Source: Sphingomonas aurea (lineage in GTDB: Bacteria; Pseudomonadota; Alphaproteobacteria; Sphingomonadales; Sphingomonadaceae). Taken from it: a DNA stretch of 64,000 nucleotides. This document shows, one piece after another, positions 38,832-48,835 of the stretch. The notes below the pieces were generated by a model. The model did not search any database. It was not told the origin of the DNA and saw only the letters and a list, made by a program, of their open reading frames with translations. Each line of letters starts with the position of its first letter. Positions within the stretch are counted from its first letter, which is position 1. The translations under genes and the position numbers were made by a program. The stretch spans positions 124,001-188,000 of the forward strand of contig NZ_JAUUDS010000001.1 in NCBI RefSeq assembly GCF_030678875.1, written 5' to 3'.

Positions 38832-39884
38832 ATGTCCCTGCCCGTCGCCGAGCTGACCGATCGCGCCCGCGAGATCTTTCGTGCGGTGGTCGACGGTTAT
38901 CTCGCCAGTGGCATGCCGGTGGGATCGCGGACGATCGCGCTCGCCGCCGGGCTGAACCTGTCGCCCGCTTCGATACGCAACGTGATGGGCGAGCTGGAGG
39001 CGCTCGGCCTGCTCGCCAGCCCGCACACCTCAGCTGGGCGACTGCCGACCGACCGTGGCCTGCGGCTGTTCGTCGACGGGATGATGCAGGCGACCGAACC
39101 CTCGCCCGAGGAATGCGCCGCGATCGAGGCGCAGCTGGTGCGCAACAGCGGACGCGGCGGCCCGGTCGAGGAGGCGCTGGCGGCGACCACCGCCGCGCTC
39201 TCCGGCCTGTCGGCCTGTGCCGGGCTGGTGCTGGTGCCCAAGCATGAGCTGGTGCTGCGACAGGTCGGCTTCGTGCCGCTGTCGCGCGATCAGGCGATGG
39301 CCGTGCTGGTGGCCGGCGACGGGTCGGTCGAGAACCGCGTGATCGACCTGCCCGCCGGCATGACCCCGTCGGCGCTGATCGAGGCGGGCAATTACATGTC
39401 CGCGACGCTCGGCGGGCTGACCCTGGCCGAGGCGAAGCTGCGGCTTGAGCGTGAACTGGCCGACGGCCGCGCCACGCTCGACGGGGTCGCGCGCGCGCTG
39501 ATCGAGCGCGGCATCGCGGTATGGAGCGAGGATGGCGATCGCCGTCCGGTCCTGATCGTGCGCGGGCAGGGGCGGCTGATCGACGCCGCCGCCGCCGCCG
39601 ATCTGGAGCGGGTGCGCGACCTGCTCGACGATCTGGAGGGCAAGCAGGAGATCGCCTCGCTGCTCGAATCGGCGCGTACCGGCGATGCCACCCGCATCTT
39701 CATCGGCGCGGAGAACAAGCTGTTCGCTTTGTCCGGCTCGTCAGTGATCGCCCGCCCGTTCCGCGGACCGGGCGGACAGGTGGTCGGCGTCGTTGGCGTG
39801 ATCGGCCCGACCCGGTTGAACTACGCGCGGGTCGTGCCCATGGTGGATTTCACGGCGGCGACGCTTGCCCGGTTGATGGGCTGA
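38832..39884 (+). CDS. hrcA: Heat-inducible transcription repressor HrcA
   Basis: A 350-residue repressor that binds CIRCE operators (TTAGCACTC-N9-GAGTGCTAA). The N-terminal winged helix reads LTDRAREIFRAVVDGYLASGMPVGSRTI and LSPASIRNVMGELEALGLLASPHTSAGRLPTDRG, followed by the GAF-like HrcA domain with VVGVVGVIGPTRLNYARVVPMVD. ATG at 38832 is preferred; it has CTACAT 7 nt upstream, suggesting a leaderless transcript. No CIRCE was found upstream of hrcA, grpE or dnaK here, so its target (often groESL) probably lies elsewhere. Confidence 0.94.
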   Translation: MSLPVAELTDRAREIFRAVVDGYLASGMPVGSRTIALAAGLNLSPASIRNVMGELEALGLLASPHTSAGRLPTDRGLRLFVDGMMQATEPSPEECAAIEAQLVRNSGRGGPVEEALAATTAALSGLSACAGLVLVPKHELVLRQVGFVPLSRDQAMAVLVAGDGSVENRVIDLPAGMTPSALIEAGNYMSATLGGLTLAEAKLRLERELADGRATLDGVARALIERGIAVWSEDGDRRPVLIVRGQGRLIDAAAAADLERVRDLLDDLEGKQEIASLLESARTGDATRIFIGAENKLFALSGSSVIARPFRGPGGQVVGVVGVIGPTRLNYARVVPMVDFTAATLARLMG

Positions 39885-39899
39885 ACTACAGGGAAACAG

Positions 39900-40451
39900 A
39901 TGATCGACGAAACCAACACCGACGCCGAGGCGCTGCGCGCCGAGACGGCCGAAGCCGCACCCGAAGTGGCCGAGCACGACGCCGCGACCGCGCGCATCGC
40001 CGAGCTGGAGGATCAGCTCGCGGCCGCCAAGCAGGATGTGCTCTACGCGCAGGCCGACATCCAGAACGTCCGCCGCCGTGCTGAGAAAGAGGCGGCCGAC
40101 GCGCGCAACTATGCCGCGACCAGCTTCGCGCGCGACATCCTGTCGGTCGCCGACAACCTGTCGCGCGGACTGGCGGCGATCCCGTCCGAGGCACGCGAGG
40201 ACGACCGGTTCAAGGGTCTGGTCACCGGCCTAGAGGCAACGGGTCGCGAGATAGACAGCGTGCTCGCCCGCCACGGCATCACCCGCATCCAGGCGATGGG
40301 CGCGACGCTCGACCCTAACAAGCACCAGGCGATGCTGGAAGTGCCGAGCGACGCCGAGCCCGGCACGATCGTGCAGGAGATGCAGGCGGGTTACATGATA
40401 AAGGATCGCCTGCTCCGCCCGGCGCTGGTCGGTGTGGCGAAGGCGGGGTGA
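39900..40451 (+). CDS. grpE: Nucleotide exchange factor GrpE
   Basis: A 183-residue co-chaperone that releases ADP from DnaK. A charged N-terminus and long coiled coil (about 30-85, ARIAELEDQLAAAKQDVLYAQADIQNVRRRAEKE) lead to the beta-domain with GATLDPNKHQAMLEVPSDAEPGTIVQEMQAGYMIKDRLLRPALVGVAK, the GrpE signature. It follows hrcA after 15 bp with a GGGA-type ribosome binding site, so it is co-transcribed. Its partners dnaK and dnaJ are 6.4 kb downstream. Confidence 0.96.
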   Translation: MIDETNTDAEALRAETAEAAPEVAEHDAATARIAELEDQLAAAKQDVLYAQADIQNVRRRAEKEAADARNYAATSFARDILSVADNLSRGLAAIPSEAREDDRFKGLVTGLEATGREIDSVLARHGITRIQAMGATLDPNKHQAMLEVPSDAEPGTIVQEMQAGYMIKDRLLRPALVGVAKAG

Positions 40452-40459
40452 TGCGGCCG

Positions 40460-41623
40460 CTATAGCCCGGCGATTTCTCGCAGATGAGCCAGGCGGGTCG
40501 CGAACACCTTTTCAAAGCTATGGGCCGCCCCGACCTTGGCGGCGGTCCCCGCCATCCGAACCAGCCGCGGCCTGTCCGATGCCAGATCGGCGATGGCTGC
40601 GGCAGCGGCGGCGGGATCGTCGACCGGAACGGCTATCCCGACGTCTCCCAATTCCACGACGCCCCTGAACGCAGCGTTGTCATAACCGACGATTGGAACG
40701 CCGCAGCTGAGCGTTTCCAGATAGGTGCACGAAGGATCGGCCTGTCGGTGGCAGCACAGGAACAGGTCGACCTCGCCTATCATCTTGGGGACCAGCACGG
40801 TGTCGAACGGCACCGGGCCCTTGACCGCGACTTGCCCATCCAGGCCCGAAGCGGCAATCTCTGCGACGATGGCCGCTCGCAGCGAACCGTCGCCATAGAT
40901 GTCGAGAGAAAAGGGCACCCCCCGGTTGCGCAGCGCCTTGGCGACCTTCACCAGATGATCGGCCCCCTTCATTGGCTCGAGGCGGCCGGAAAAGGCGATC
41001 CTGAGCGGATCGCCCGCCACCATGGCGGCAGTCTTGGCGGCGAGCTGGGCGGCGTCAATCTGCAAGGCGTCCGGCACGCGGGTATCGAAATAGAGCAGGG
41101 AGTTCGGCGCCAGCCTGCGATAAGCGGCATGGGCGGGCGTGCCGTTGCATTGCAGACCTGATGACCGGCGGAAGGTGCGACGCCGGCGAAGTTCCGTTTT
41201 GATCGTCCACACCAGCGATTTGGCGGCCCGCAATCCGACGCCCATGCTCAGACGCGTGATCTGCAACCGCGTCGCCAACGTGTATTCTATGATGAAGACC
41301 ACTGGCGCCGACACGGCATCGACCAACTGCAGATCCTGATGATTGTCCCCTGCCGCTAAAACCACCGCGGCATCTGCGAAATTACTCATGTCAGCGGCAG
41401 GATCGTCGCCGACCAACACTAGATCAAACGGATAGTCGGCGGGGGCAATCGAGGTTCCGAACGCGATCGTGCCGCGATCGCCGCGCCGGAACAGGCATCG
41501 CACCGGTCCCGGCCAGCCACGCGCGTAGGCCGTTAGGCCATCAAGCGCCTTGATGTCCATAAAGAGCCGGTCGCCGTCAGGCGCTGCGGGAACGCTGGGA
41601 ACGATTATCAGCGTAGTCGGCAT
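40460..41623 (-). CDS. Glycosyltransferase family 4 protein
   Basis: A 387-residue GT-B fold glycosyltransferase. The C-terminal donor-binding domain is clear: RIAFSGRLEPMKGADHLVKVAKAL near residue 208, LDIYGDGSLRAAI, and CTYLETLSCGVPIVGYDN near 298 with the EX7E-like acidic region. The N-terminal acceptor half is less typical and includes LVLVGDDPAADMSNFADAAVVLAAGDNHQD. Probably transfers a sugar in polysaccharide or glycolipid synthesis; donor unknown. Base composition seems lower in GC than its neighbours, as for the next gene, suggesting acquisition. Converges with grpE, 8 bp apart. Confidence 0.85.
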   Translation of the reverse strand: MPTTLIIVPSVPAAPDGDRLFMDIKALDGLTAYARGWPGPVRCLFRRGDRGTIAFGTSIAPADYPFDLVLVGDDPAADMSNFADAAVVLAAGDNHQDLQLVDAVSAPVVFIIEYTLATRLQITRLSMGVGLRAAKSLVWTIKTELRRRRTFRRSSGLQCNGTPAHAAYRRLAPNSLLYFDTRVPDALQIDAAQLAAKTAAMVAGDPLRIAFSGRLEPMKGADHLVKVAKALRNRGVPFSLDIYGDGSLRAAIVAEIAASGLDGQVAVKGPVPFDTVLVPKMIGEVDLFLCCHRQADPSCTYLETLSCGVPIVGYDNAAFRGVVELGDVGIAVPVDDPAAAAAAIADLASDRPRLVRMAGTAAKVGAAHSFEKVFATRLAHLREIAGL

Positions 41624-41677
41624 ATAGTCTCCCGGGGCATCGTAGCGGTGCCGTTCAGGCTGCGTGAGATGTAGCGG

Positions 41678-41779
41678 CTAGGCGAGCACCGGCGCCATCA
41701 ATTGTCCCGGCCAGCGCTGCATGGGTGAGCCATAGAGCCGGTGCAGGATCACCGACCCATGTCCCGATCCATCATCCAT
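41678..41779 (-). pseudogene. Possible remnant ORF between the glycosyltransferase genes
   Basis: A 33-codon frame reading MDDGSGHGSVILHRLYGSP then MQRWPGQLMAPVLA. It has no visible ribosome binding site. It may be the C-terminal end of a decayed gene in the 189-bp gap, or chance. Nothing else was recognised in this gap. Confidence 0.15.
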
Positions 41780-41812
41780 TTTCTAGAGCGCCAGCATTCA
41801 CGACCGACGCCA

Positions 41813-42697
41813 TTACTGATGGGCGTAACTGCTCGCGATCGGCGCTAGGGCGTCGACGCGGTCATACATGTGCACGACCGGGATGATCTTTCCCGCTGCT
41901 GTTCGGATCAGACCGGCGGAAGAGACGATCTGATCAATCGCTTCGAGGTTCGACAGGGTGGCTACCAAGCCTTCCACGTTGTGGTTCACGACATAATCAA
42001 ACCGGAGATCGCCGTCGAATAGCATGCGATTGAAGATCGCCTGCTCGACCCCACGGAACGGTGCGGGAGAAAAATAGGCGATGAAATCATCGATTAACAT
42101 CAATATCTGATCGCGAGGACCAAGGATAGTGCCGATGCAGATTGCCGGACGCGATGATATTCGGTTTAGTGCGTCGGTACCCCAGGCATGCTGATACCAA
42201 TCGCTGTCGCAATTGCCCGTGCCATAGAACTCGTCCTGCTCAAACAGCTGGACCGATTTGACATCCGGCAAGAAGAACTCGCCTTGGAACAGCACATCGC
42301 GCACGTCGGTCAACAGGATCTGCTCATATTCCGAATGGTCACGCAGGAACCGCCGATAGGCCAGCCATCTGGCGTAATGCGGATGATGCCAGCGCTCCAT
42401 CGCTTCATCCAGTATCGCTCTGGCCGGCCCTGACGACAACGACTTGCTGGCGGAGGCAGCGGAGCTGGCGAGGCGGATGAACAAGCTTTTGGAGCGGCGC
42501 GCGATGACATGGCGGTGCGGATAGACGTTGCGGGTTGAGACATAGTTGGCATCTAGCGCCGGTCCGTCCGGCGGGCTGTCGACGATCAGCACCACGTCGC
42601 ACTGATCGGCCGTATAGACCTTTCGTAGAGAGTTGACGAAGGTAGCGAAGGCGGCCGGAGGCTGATTCGTCGCAAATCCCAGCACAAGATTTTTCAT
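41813..42697 (-). CDS. Putative glycosyltransferase-like protein
   Basis: A 294-residue soluble protein, not confidently assigned. MKNLVLGFATNQPPAAFATFVNSLRK and CDVVLIVDSPPDG resemble the start of a nucleotide-diphosphosugar (GT-A) fold, and EQILLTDVRDVLFQGEFF near residue 128 resembles the Asp-x-Asp region of such transferases. FNRMLFDGDLRFDYVVNHN in the C-terminal part fits a catalytic domain that checks for acceptor. Lower GC than the surroundings. With the GT4 gene 189 bp downstream it may form a small surface-sugar module. Confidence 0.65.
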   Translation of the reverse strand: MKNLVLGFATNQPPAAFATFVNSLRKVYTADQCDVVLIVDSPPDGPALDANYVSTRNVYPHRHVIARRSKSLFIRLASSAASASKSLSSGPARAILDEAMERWHHPHYARWLAYRRFLRDHSEYEQILLTDVRDVLFQGEFFLPDVKSVQLFEQDEFYGTGNCDSDWYQHAWGTDALNRISSRPAICIGTILGPRDQILMLIDDFIAYFSPAPFRGVEQAIFNRMLFDGDLRFDYVVNHNVEGLVATLSNLEAIDQIVSSAGLIRTAAGKIIPVVHMYDRVDALAPIASSYAHQ

Positions 42698-42807
42698 CGC
42701 TGACTTACTTCCATCCTCGCTTAGGCAAAGCTATTTCCGCCCCGCGCAGGGACGGGTGCCAACGGGCTAGCGCCGCTCCATCCGAAATCCCGCCATAGGC
42801 TGCATCA

Positions 42808-44021
<1,214 letters not shown>

Positions 44022-44025
<4 letters not shown>

Positions 44026-44969
44026 GCGTCCGCATCGCGGCGCTGTACCGCTTCGCCCGCCTCGACGATCCCGCCGCGATCCGCGAACGGCTGGAGGCGG
44101 TGGCAGCAGGAGCGGGGGTGCGTGGCACGCTGCTGCTGGCGCATGAGGGGATCAACGGCACCATCGCCGGCCCGCGAGCGGGGGTGGAGGCGGTGCTGGC
44201 GGCGATCCGCGCGTTGCCCGGCTGCGACGACCTCCAGCCCAAATTCGCCGATGCCGAGGCCATGCCGTTCCACAGGCTGAAGGTGCGGGTGAAGGCAGAG
44301 ATCGTGACGATGGGGGTGGCGGACGTCGATGCGCTCGACGCCGGCATGCACGTTGCGCCGTCCGGCTGGAACGCGCTGATCGACGATCCCGACACCGTCG
44401 TGATCGACACCCGGAACGCGTACGAGGTCGCGGTCGGCAGCTTTCGCGGTGCGGTCGATCCCGGCACCGCCAGCTTCCGCGAATTTCCCGCATGGGTCCG
44501 CGCGCATCGCGACGAGCTGGCGGGCAAGCGCGTCGCCATGTTCTGCACCGGTGGCATCCGCTGCGAGAAGGCGACTGCGCTGATGAAGGCGGAGGGCGTC
44601 ACCGACGTATATCACCTCGACGGCGGCATCCTGCGCTATCTGGAGGAGGTGCCGGTCGAGGACAGTCGCTGGGACGGCGAATGCTTCGTCTTCGACGAGC
44701 GGGTCGCTGTGGGCCATGGGCTGTCGGCGGGCACCCACGAACTGTGCCGGGCATGCCGGATGCCGGTCAGCCCCGATGACCGCCTGTCGCCGCTGTTCGA
44801 GCAGGGCATCGCCTGCCCGCGCTGCCACGCCGCGCGTACGATGGCGCAGCGCCACGGCTATGCCGAGCGCCACCGCCAGACGGCGATCGCGGCAGCGCGC
44901 GGCGTGCAGCATGTCGGCGCGGCGATGCCAAGTGATCGCGATCGGCCGGAGCCGGATCGCGACGGGTAA
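44022..44969 (+). CDS. trhO: tRNA uridine(34) hydroxylase, rhodanese family
   Basis: A 315-residue protein of the TrhO (YceA) family that hydroxylates U34 of certain tRNAs using molecular oxygen. The N-terminal UPF0176 acylphosphatase-like domain contains LLLAHEGINGTIAG near residue 40; the rhodanese domain has VVIDTRNAYEVAVGSFRGAVDP near 125 and catalytic Cys in MFCTGGIRCEKAT near 177. The C-terminal Cys-rich part (CRACRMPVSPDD, CPRCH) could bind zinc. Start is GTG overlapping the thrC stop (GTGA). A small perfect hairpin begins at the stop. Confidence 0.92.
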
Positions 44970-44986
44970 CGGCGGCAACCGCCGTT
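44968..44986 (+). terminator. Hairpin at the trhO stop, possible terminator
   Basis: Arms AACGGCGG and CCGCCGTT (8 bp, perfect) around CAA, beginning within the TAA stop. No T run follows, so termination would be weak or Rho-assisted. Confidence 0.4.
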
Positions 44987-45055
44987 CACGAGCAAAATCC
45001 ACGCCGTCAGACCTGCAATCTCCTAAAATGAAGAGCCGGTTCGGACGCATTATCC

Positions 45056-45070
45056 GTTTCAATATGAAAC
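45056..45070. promoter_or_regulatory. Inverted repeat GTTTCA-N3-TGAAAC upstream of the PEP-CTERM gene
   Basis: Perfect 6-bp arms, 105 bp before the ATG at 45175, within a relatively AT-rich 205-bp intergenic region. Possibly an operator. Confidence 0.35.
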
Positions 45071-45077
45071 ATCGGAG

Positions 45078-45092
45078 ATTCTCCCGGAGAAT
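45078..45092. promoter_or_regulatory. Inverted repeat ATTCTCC-N-GGAGAAT upstream of the PEP-CTERM gene
   Basis: Perfect 7-bp arms with one central base, 8 bp after the previous repeat. Together the two sites suggest a regulated promoter for the PEP-CTERM gene. Confidence 0.35.
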
Positions 45093-45174
45093 GGGACTTT
45101 TCGGCGCAACTTTGTTCCATTAACGATCTATTCAGCACACCAATGGGGGGTGCAATTCCCGGGGGAGACATGGG

Positions 45175-45693
45175 ATGAAGAAGACGATTTTTGCGGCGCT
45201 CGCCGCCGCCACTGCGATCGCCGCCTCGCCGGCATCTGCGGCAACCGGCCTGATTACCTTCGAATTCCAAAATGGTTCGCTGGTTGGTCTGTTCGGCAAC
45301 ACCAATCCGTCGGGCACCGGCACCGACACGTACAACTTCACGCTCGACCAGGCGAGCAACGTGTTCGCCAGCACGTCGTCGTTGGGTCTGCGCCTGACCT
45401 TCACCGATCTGGATTTCACCTCGGTCAAGCTGAACAACGTCGCGTTCGACAATATCTCCAGCGGCGTGTTCGAGCTGCGCACGATCAGCCAGCTGGTGGC
45501 CGCCGGCCCCCAGACGCTGACCGTCGGCTACAGGAACGCGCAGTTCCTGTCGTCCTACTCGGGCAAGCTGGTCGTGACGCCGGTCGCGGCGGTGCCGGAA
45601 CCCGCCACCTGGGCGATGATGCTCCTCGGCTTCGGCATGGTCGCCGGCGTGGCGCGCTATCGCCGTCGCAGCGCGAACGTCACCTACGCCTGA
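45175..45693 (+). CDS. PEPxxWA-type PEP-CTERM sorting domain protein
   Basis: A 172-residue secreted protein. Signal peptide MKKTIFAALAAATAIAASPASAA; mature beta-rich part with FTDLDFTSVKLN, similar to FxDxF PEP-CTERM proteins; C-terminal sorting signal VPEPATWAMMLLGFGMVAG followed by VARYRRR. The PEP motif, transmembrane helix and basic end are the recognition signals for exosortase. Exported and processed by an exosortase (EpsH type) not present in the window; probably a surface or matrix protein. Two inverted repeats lie upstream and a terminator downstream. Confidence 0.92.
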   Translation: MKKTIFAALAAATAIAASPASAATGLITFEFQNGSLVGLFGNTNPSGTGTDTYNFTLDQASNVFASTSSLGLRLTFTDLDFTSVKLNNVAFDNISSGVFELRTISQLVAAGPQTLTVGYRNAQFLSSYSGKLVVTPVAAVPEPATWAMMLLGFGMVAGVARYRRRSANVTYA

Positions 45694-45712
45694 TCTCTGG
45701 CGGATGACGAAA

Positions 45713-45744
45713 GGGGTCGTCGGCGCGAGCCGGCGGCCCTTTTT
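45713..45744 (+). terminator. Rho-independent terminator of the PEP-CTERM gene
   Basis: Stem GGGGTCGTCGGC / GCCGGCGGCCC (with G-T pairs) and a GCGA loop, followed by TTTTT. Confidence 0.8.
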
Positions 45745-45748
45745 CATG

Positions 45749-46219
45749 TCAGCGGAATATGCCGAGCAGGCTTTCATAGGCCGATAGCGGCGGCGCGCCG
45801 GGCACGCTGTGCCCCTCGCGCAGCAGATAGGCGTGACGGACGATCTCGGCCTGCTGCTCCAGCCCGTAGCGCGCCAGGCGCCAGCCGGGCTTCATCGTAT
45901 AGCTGTACCGGCAGAAAGGGTGCCGGGCGAGCGGCAGGTACACGCCGCGCTGCCACTGCCAGACGTGACACAATTCATGCAGGAACAACCCGCGCGCACC
46001 CGGCCCTTCGCCCGCGAAATCCTCGGTCCAGTTGCTGCTCTGCGGGTGGAAGTGCAGGTGGCCGCACGGCGCCATCGCCACGGCGCGGGGCTGGAAGAAC
46101 GCCCATTTGCGCCGCCTGATCTCCACCCGTCGCAGGTCGACGCTGTCGTGAAAAACCGATCGCGCCAGCGCCGCCTCGCCCGCGGTCAGCGGCCGGGCGC
46201 CGCCGGGTGGGGTGGTCAC
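45749..46219 (-). CDS. HExxH-containing protein (sphingomonad vgr-related type)
   Basis: A 156-residue protein with a zincin-like motif GLFLHELCHVWQWQRG near residue 85. Other features: ALARSVFHDSVDLRRVEIRRRKW at the start and a C-terminal Tyr/Leu-rich helix (YGLEQQAEIVRHAYLL). No signal peptide. Related sphingomonad proteins are often named vgr-related, which is not a functional assignment; the HELCH motif suggests a metallopeptidase or a structural zinc site. The start is GTG at 46219, overlapping the stop of the PCuAC gene by 4 bp; a longer frame is open through that gene but is its shadow. Confidence 0.72.
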   Translation of the reverse strand: MTTPPGGARPLTAGEAALARSVFHDSVDLRRVEIRRRKWAFFQPRAVAMAPCGHLHFHPQSSNWTEDFAGEGPGARGLFLHELCHVWQWQRGVYLPLARHPFCRYSYTMKPGWRLARYGLEQQAEIVRHAYLLREGHSVPGAPPLSAYESLLGIFR

Positions 46220-46665
46220 TGCGGCCCCGTGTCGCCCGCGCCGAGCACGCGCGCGACCCGTCGGATGCGGCGTCCGTCGGCGAAGGTGAAGGTGAACGTC
46301 ATGGTGTCGCCGGCATGCACCGCCGGGTTGATGCCATAGACCATGACGTGCCGCCCGCCCGGCGCGAAGGCCACCGTGCCGTTTGCCGGAATTGCGAGAT
46401 CTTGCAGCGGCTTCATCGCCATCATGCCGCCGGCGCCGGCCATGCTCTCGTGCATGTCGGCGCGCACCGCCCAGCCGCTCGATACGTTGATGAGGGTCGC
46501 GGGCTGCGGCCCGCCATGGACGGTGAAATAGGCGACACCCGGCCGGCTCGCCACCGCCGGCAGCCGCACCCAGGCGCCGTCGACCGCCAGTTCGGCAGGG
46601 TCGCTGCATCCGCCGAGCGTCGCCGCCATGATCGCCATCGGTGCCAGCCAGCGCATCGCATCCAT
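46216..46665 (-). CDS. Copper chaperone PCu(A)C lipoprotein
   Basis: A 149-residue periplasmic copper chaperone. The signal peptide ends in lipobox LGGC (Cys at about 20). The Cu(I) motif H(M)x10Mx21HxM is visible: ADMHESM near residue 71, then MKPLQDL, then GGRHVMVYGI near 105. It is thought to deliver copper to cytochrome oxidase. It is the first gene of a two-gene unit with the HExxH protein, whose GTG overlaps its stop. Confidence 0.92.
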   Translation of the reverse strand: MDAMRWLAPMAIMAATLGGCSDPAELAVDGAWVRLPAVASRPGVAYFTVHGGPQPATLINVSSGWAVRADMHESMAGAGGMMAMKPLQDLAIPANGTVAFAPGGRHVMVYGINPAVHAGDTMTFTFTFADGRRIRRVARVLGAGDTGPQ

Positions 46666-46707
46666 CCCGTCGTCCCACTATCGAATCGGGCGTAGGTTCC
46701 CCGCCGT

Positions 46708-46735
46708 CTTGCGGCAAGCGGAACCCCTCCTATAT
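46708..46735 (+). promoter_or_regulatory. Candidate heat-shock promoter of dnaK
   Basis: CTTG (46708-46711), a 17-nt spacer and CCTATAT (46729-46735). This resembles alphaproteobacterial RpoH promoters (CTTG...CCTATAT-like). A start near 46742 would give a leader of about 78 nt. No CIRCE element is present. Confidence 0.45.
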
Positions 46736-46819
46736 CGCGGCCATAGGGAAGAGATTGCGCTGCCGTAACGGGGTGCGATCTGGCAATTTTTCATATCGAG
46801 TGAGGGACGACACGAACTC

Positions 46820-48733
46820 ATGGCTAAAGTAATCGGTATTGATCTCGGCACGACCAACAGCTGCGTGGCGGTGATGGAGGGCGGCAAGCCCAAGGTGATC
46901 GAGAATGCCGAGGGCGCGCGCACGACGCCCTCGATCGTCGCCTTCGCCAAGGACGGCGAGCGACTGGTCGGCCAGCCGGCGAAGCGCCAGGCGGTGACCA
47001 ATGGCGACAACACCATCTTCGCGGTGAAGCGGCTGATCGGCCGCCGGTTCGACGATCCGATCACCAAGAAGGATACCGAGCTGGTTCCCTACAAGATCGC
47101 GCGTGGACCGAACGGCGATGCGTGGGTCACGGCCGGCGGCAAGGATTACAGCCCCTCGCAGATTTCGGCCTTCACGCTCCAGAAGATGAAGGAAACCGCC
47201 GAATCGTATCTCGGCGAGACGGTGACGCAGGCGGTCATCACCGTGCCCGCATATTTCAACGACGCGCAGCGCCAGGCGACCAAGGACGCCGGCCAGATCG
47301 CGGGCCTCGAAGTGCTGCGCATCATCAACGAGCCGACCGCGGCGGCGCTCGCCTATGGTCTGGAGAAGCAGGACGGCAAGACCATTGCGGTCTATGACCT
47401 TGGCGGCGGCACCTTCGACATCTCGATCCTCGAGATCGGCGACGGCGTGTTCGAGGTGAAGGCGACCAACGGCGACACCTTCCTGGGCGGTGAGGATTTC
47501 GACAACAAGATCGTCGAATACCTGGCCGAGGGCTTCAAGAAGGACGAGGGCATCGACCTCGCCAAGGACAAGCTGGCGCTGCAGCGGCTGAAGGAAGCCG
47601 CCGAGAAGGCGAAGATCGAGCTGTCTTCGGCCCAGTCGACCGAGGTCAACCTGCCGTTCATCACCGCCGACCAGAACGGGCCGAAGCATCTGGTCCGGAC
47701 GATCACCCGCGCCGATCTGGAGCGGCTGGTCGAGGATCTCATCAAGCGGACGCTGGAGCCGTGCAAGAAGGCGCTGGCCGATGCCGGTGTCGCGTCGGGC
47801 GATATCAGCGAGGTGGTGCTGGTCGGCGGCATGACCCGCATGCCGCGCGTGCGCGAGGTGGTGAAGAGCTTCTTCGGCAAGGACCCGCACACCGGCGTCA
47901 ACCCGGACGAGGTCGTCGCCATGGGCGCCGCGATCCAGGCGGGCGTGCTGCAGGGTGACGTCAAGGACGTGCTGCTGCTCGACGTGACGCCGCTGTCGCT
48001 GGGCATCGAGACGCTGGGCGGCGTGTTCACCCGCATGATCGACCGCAACACGACGATCCCGACCAAGAAGTCGCAGACCTACTCGACCGCCGACGACAAT
48101 CAGGGCGCGGTGACGATCCGCGTCTTCCAGGGCGAGCGCGAGATGGCGGCGGACAACAAGCTGCTCGGCCAGTTCGACCTGGTCGGCATTCCGCCGGCGC
48201 CGCGCGGCGTGCCGCAGATCGAGGTGACGTTCGACATCGACGCCAACGGCCTGGTCAACGTGTCCGCCAAGGACAAGGGCACCGGCAAGGAGCAGCAGAT
48301 CCGCATCCAGGCATCGGGCGGCCTGTCCGACGCCGACATCGACCAGATGGTCCGCGACGCGGAGCAGTTCGCCGAGGAGGACAAGAAGCGTCGCGCCGGT
48401 GCCGAGGCGAAGAACAATGCCGAGTCGCTGATCCACACGACCGAGCGTCAGCTCGCCGACAATGGCGACAAGATCGACGACGGCCTGAAGTCGGAGATCG
48501 AGGCGGCGATCGCCGAGGCCAAGACCGCGGTGGAGGGTGGTGATCCCGACACGATGAACGACAAGGCGCAGGCGCTGGCCCAGGTCGCGATGAAGATGGG
48601 CCAGGCGATCTACGAGAAGCAGCAGCAGGCCGAAGCCTCGCCCCAGGGCGGCGCCGCGGCGGGTTCGGAGGCCGGCGGCGAGGACGTGGTCGACGCCGAA
48701 TTCTCGGAAGTCGACGATAGCCACAAGGCGTGA
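46820..48733 (+). CDS. dnaK: Molecular chaperone DnaK (Hsp70)
   Basis: A 637-residue chaperone. [19 protein letters not shown] at the start, [39 protein letters not shown] near 190, and [17 protein letters not shown] near 330 are the three Hsp70 signatures. The substrate-binding domain and helical lid follow, with the C-terminal tail [13 protein letters not shown]. Works with GrpE (39.9 kb) and DnaJ (next gene). Confidence 0.99.
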   Translation: MAKVIGIDLGTTNSCVAVMEGGKPKVIENAEGARTTPSIVAFAKDGERLVGQPAKRQAVTNGDNTIFAVKRLIGRRFDDPITKKDTELVPYKIARGPNGDAWVTAGGKDYSPSQISAFTLQKMKETAESYLGETVTQAVITVPAYFNDAQRQATKDAGQIAGLEVLRIINEPTAAALAYGLEKQDGKTIAVYDLGGGTFDISILEIGDGVFEVKATNGDTFLGGEDFDNKIVEYLAEGFKKDEGIDLAKDKLALQRLKEAAEKAKIELSSAQSTEVNLPFITADQNGPKHLVRTITRADLERLVEDLIKRTLEPCKKALADAGVASGDISEVVLVGGMTRMPRVREVVKSFFGKDPHTGVNPDEVVAMGAAIQAGVLQGDVKDVLLLDVTPLSLGIETLGGVFTRMIDRNTTIPTKKSQTYSTADDNQGAVTIRVFQGEREMAADNKLLGQFDLVGIPPAPRGVPQIEVTFDIDANGLVNVSAKDKGTGKEQQIRIQASGGLSDADIDQMVRDAEQFAEEDKKRRAGAEAKNNAESLIHTTERQLADNGDKIDDGLKSEIEAAIAEAKTAVEGGDPDTMNDKAQALAQVAMKMGQAIYEKQQQAEASPQGGAAAGSEAGGEDVVDAEFSEVDDSHKA

Positions 48734-48748
48734 TGTCACCCCTCCTTG

Positions 48749-48815
48749 TCGTCATGCCGGCGCAGGCTGGCATCTCCCTCCACCGGGAGACCCCAGCCTT
48801 CGCTGGGGTGACGAC
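48749..48815. repeat. Palindromic repeat family B, between dnaK and dnaJ
   Basis: CGTCATGCCGGCGCAGGCTGG and ACCCCAGCCTTCGCTGGGGT, then GACGAC, form nested inverted repeats. It lies within the presumed dnaKJ transcript, as the 28929 element does in hslVU. Confidence 0.65.
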
Positions 48816-48835
48816 GGGGAGCTGAAGGGCCGATC

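Noticed and set aside
40460..42697. A complete polysaccharide biosynthesis cluster
   Set aside because: Only two glycosyltransferase-like genes are present, with no flippase, polymerase or sugar-nucleotide genes nearby.
46730..46819. CIRCE operator before dnaK
   Set aside because: No TTAGCACTC-N9-GAGTGCTAA or close variant was found here, or before hrcA or grpE, although HrcA is encoded in the window.
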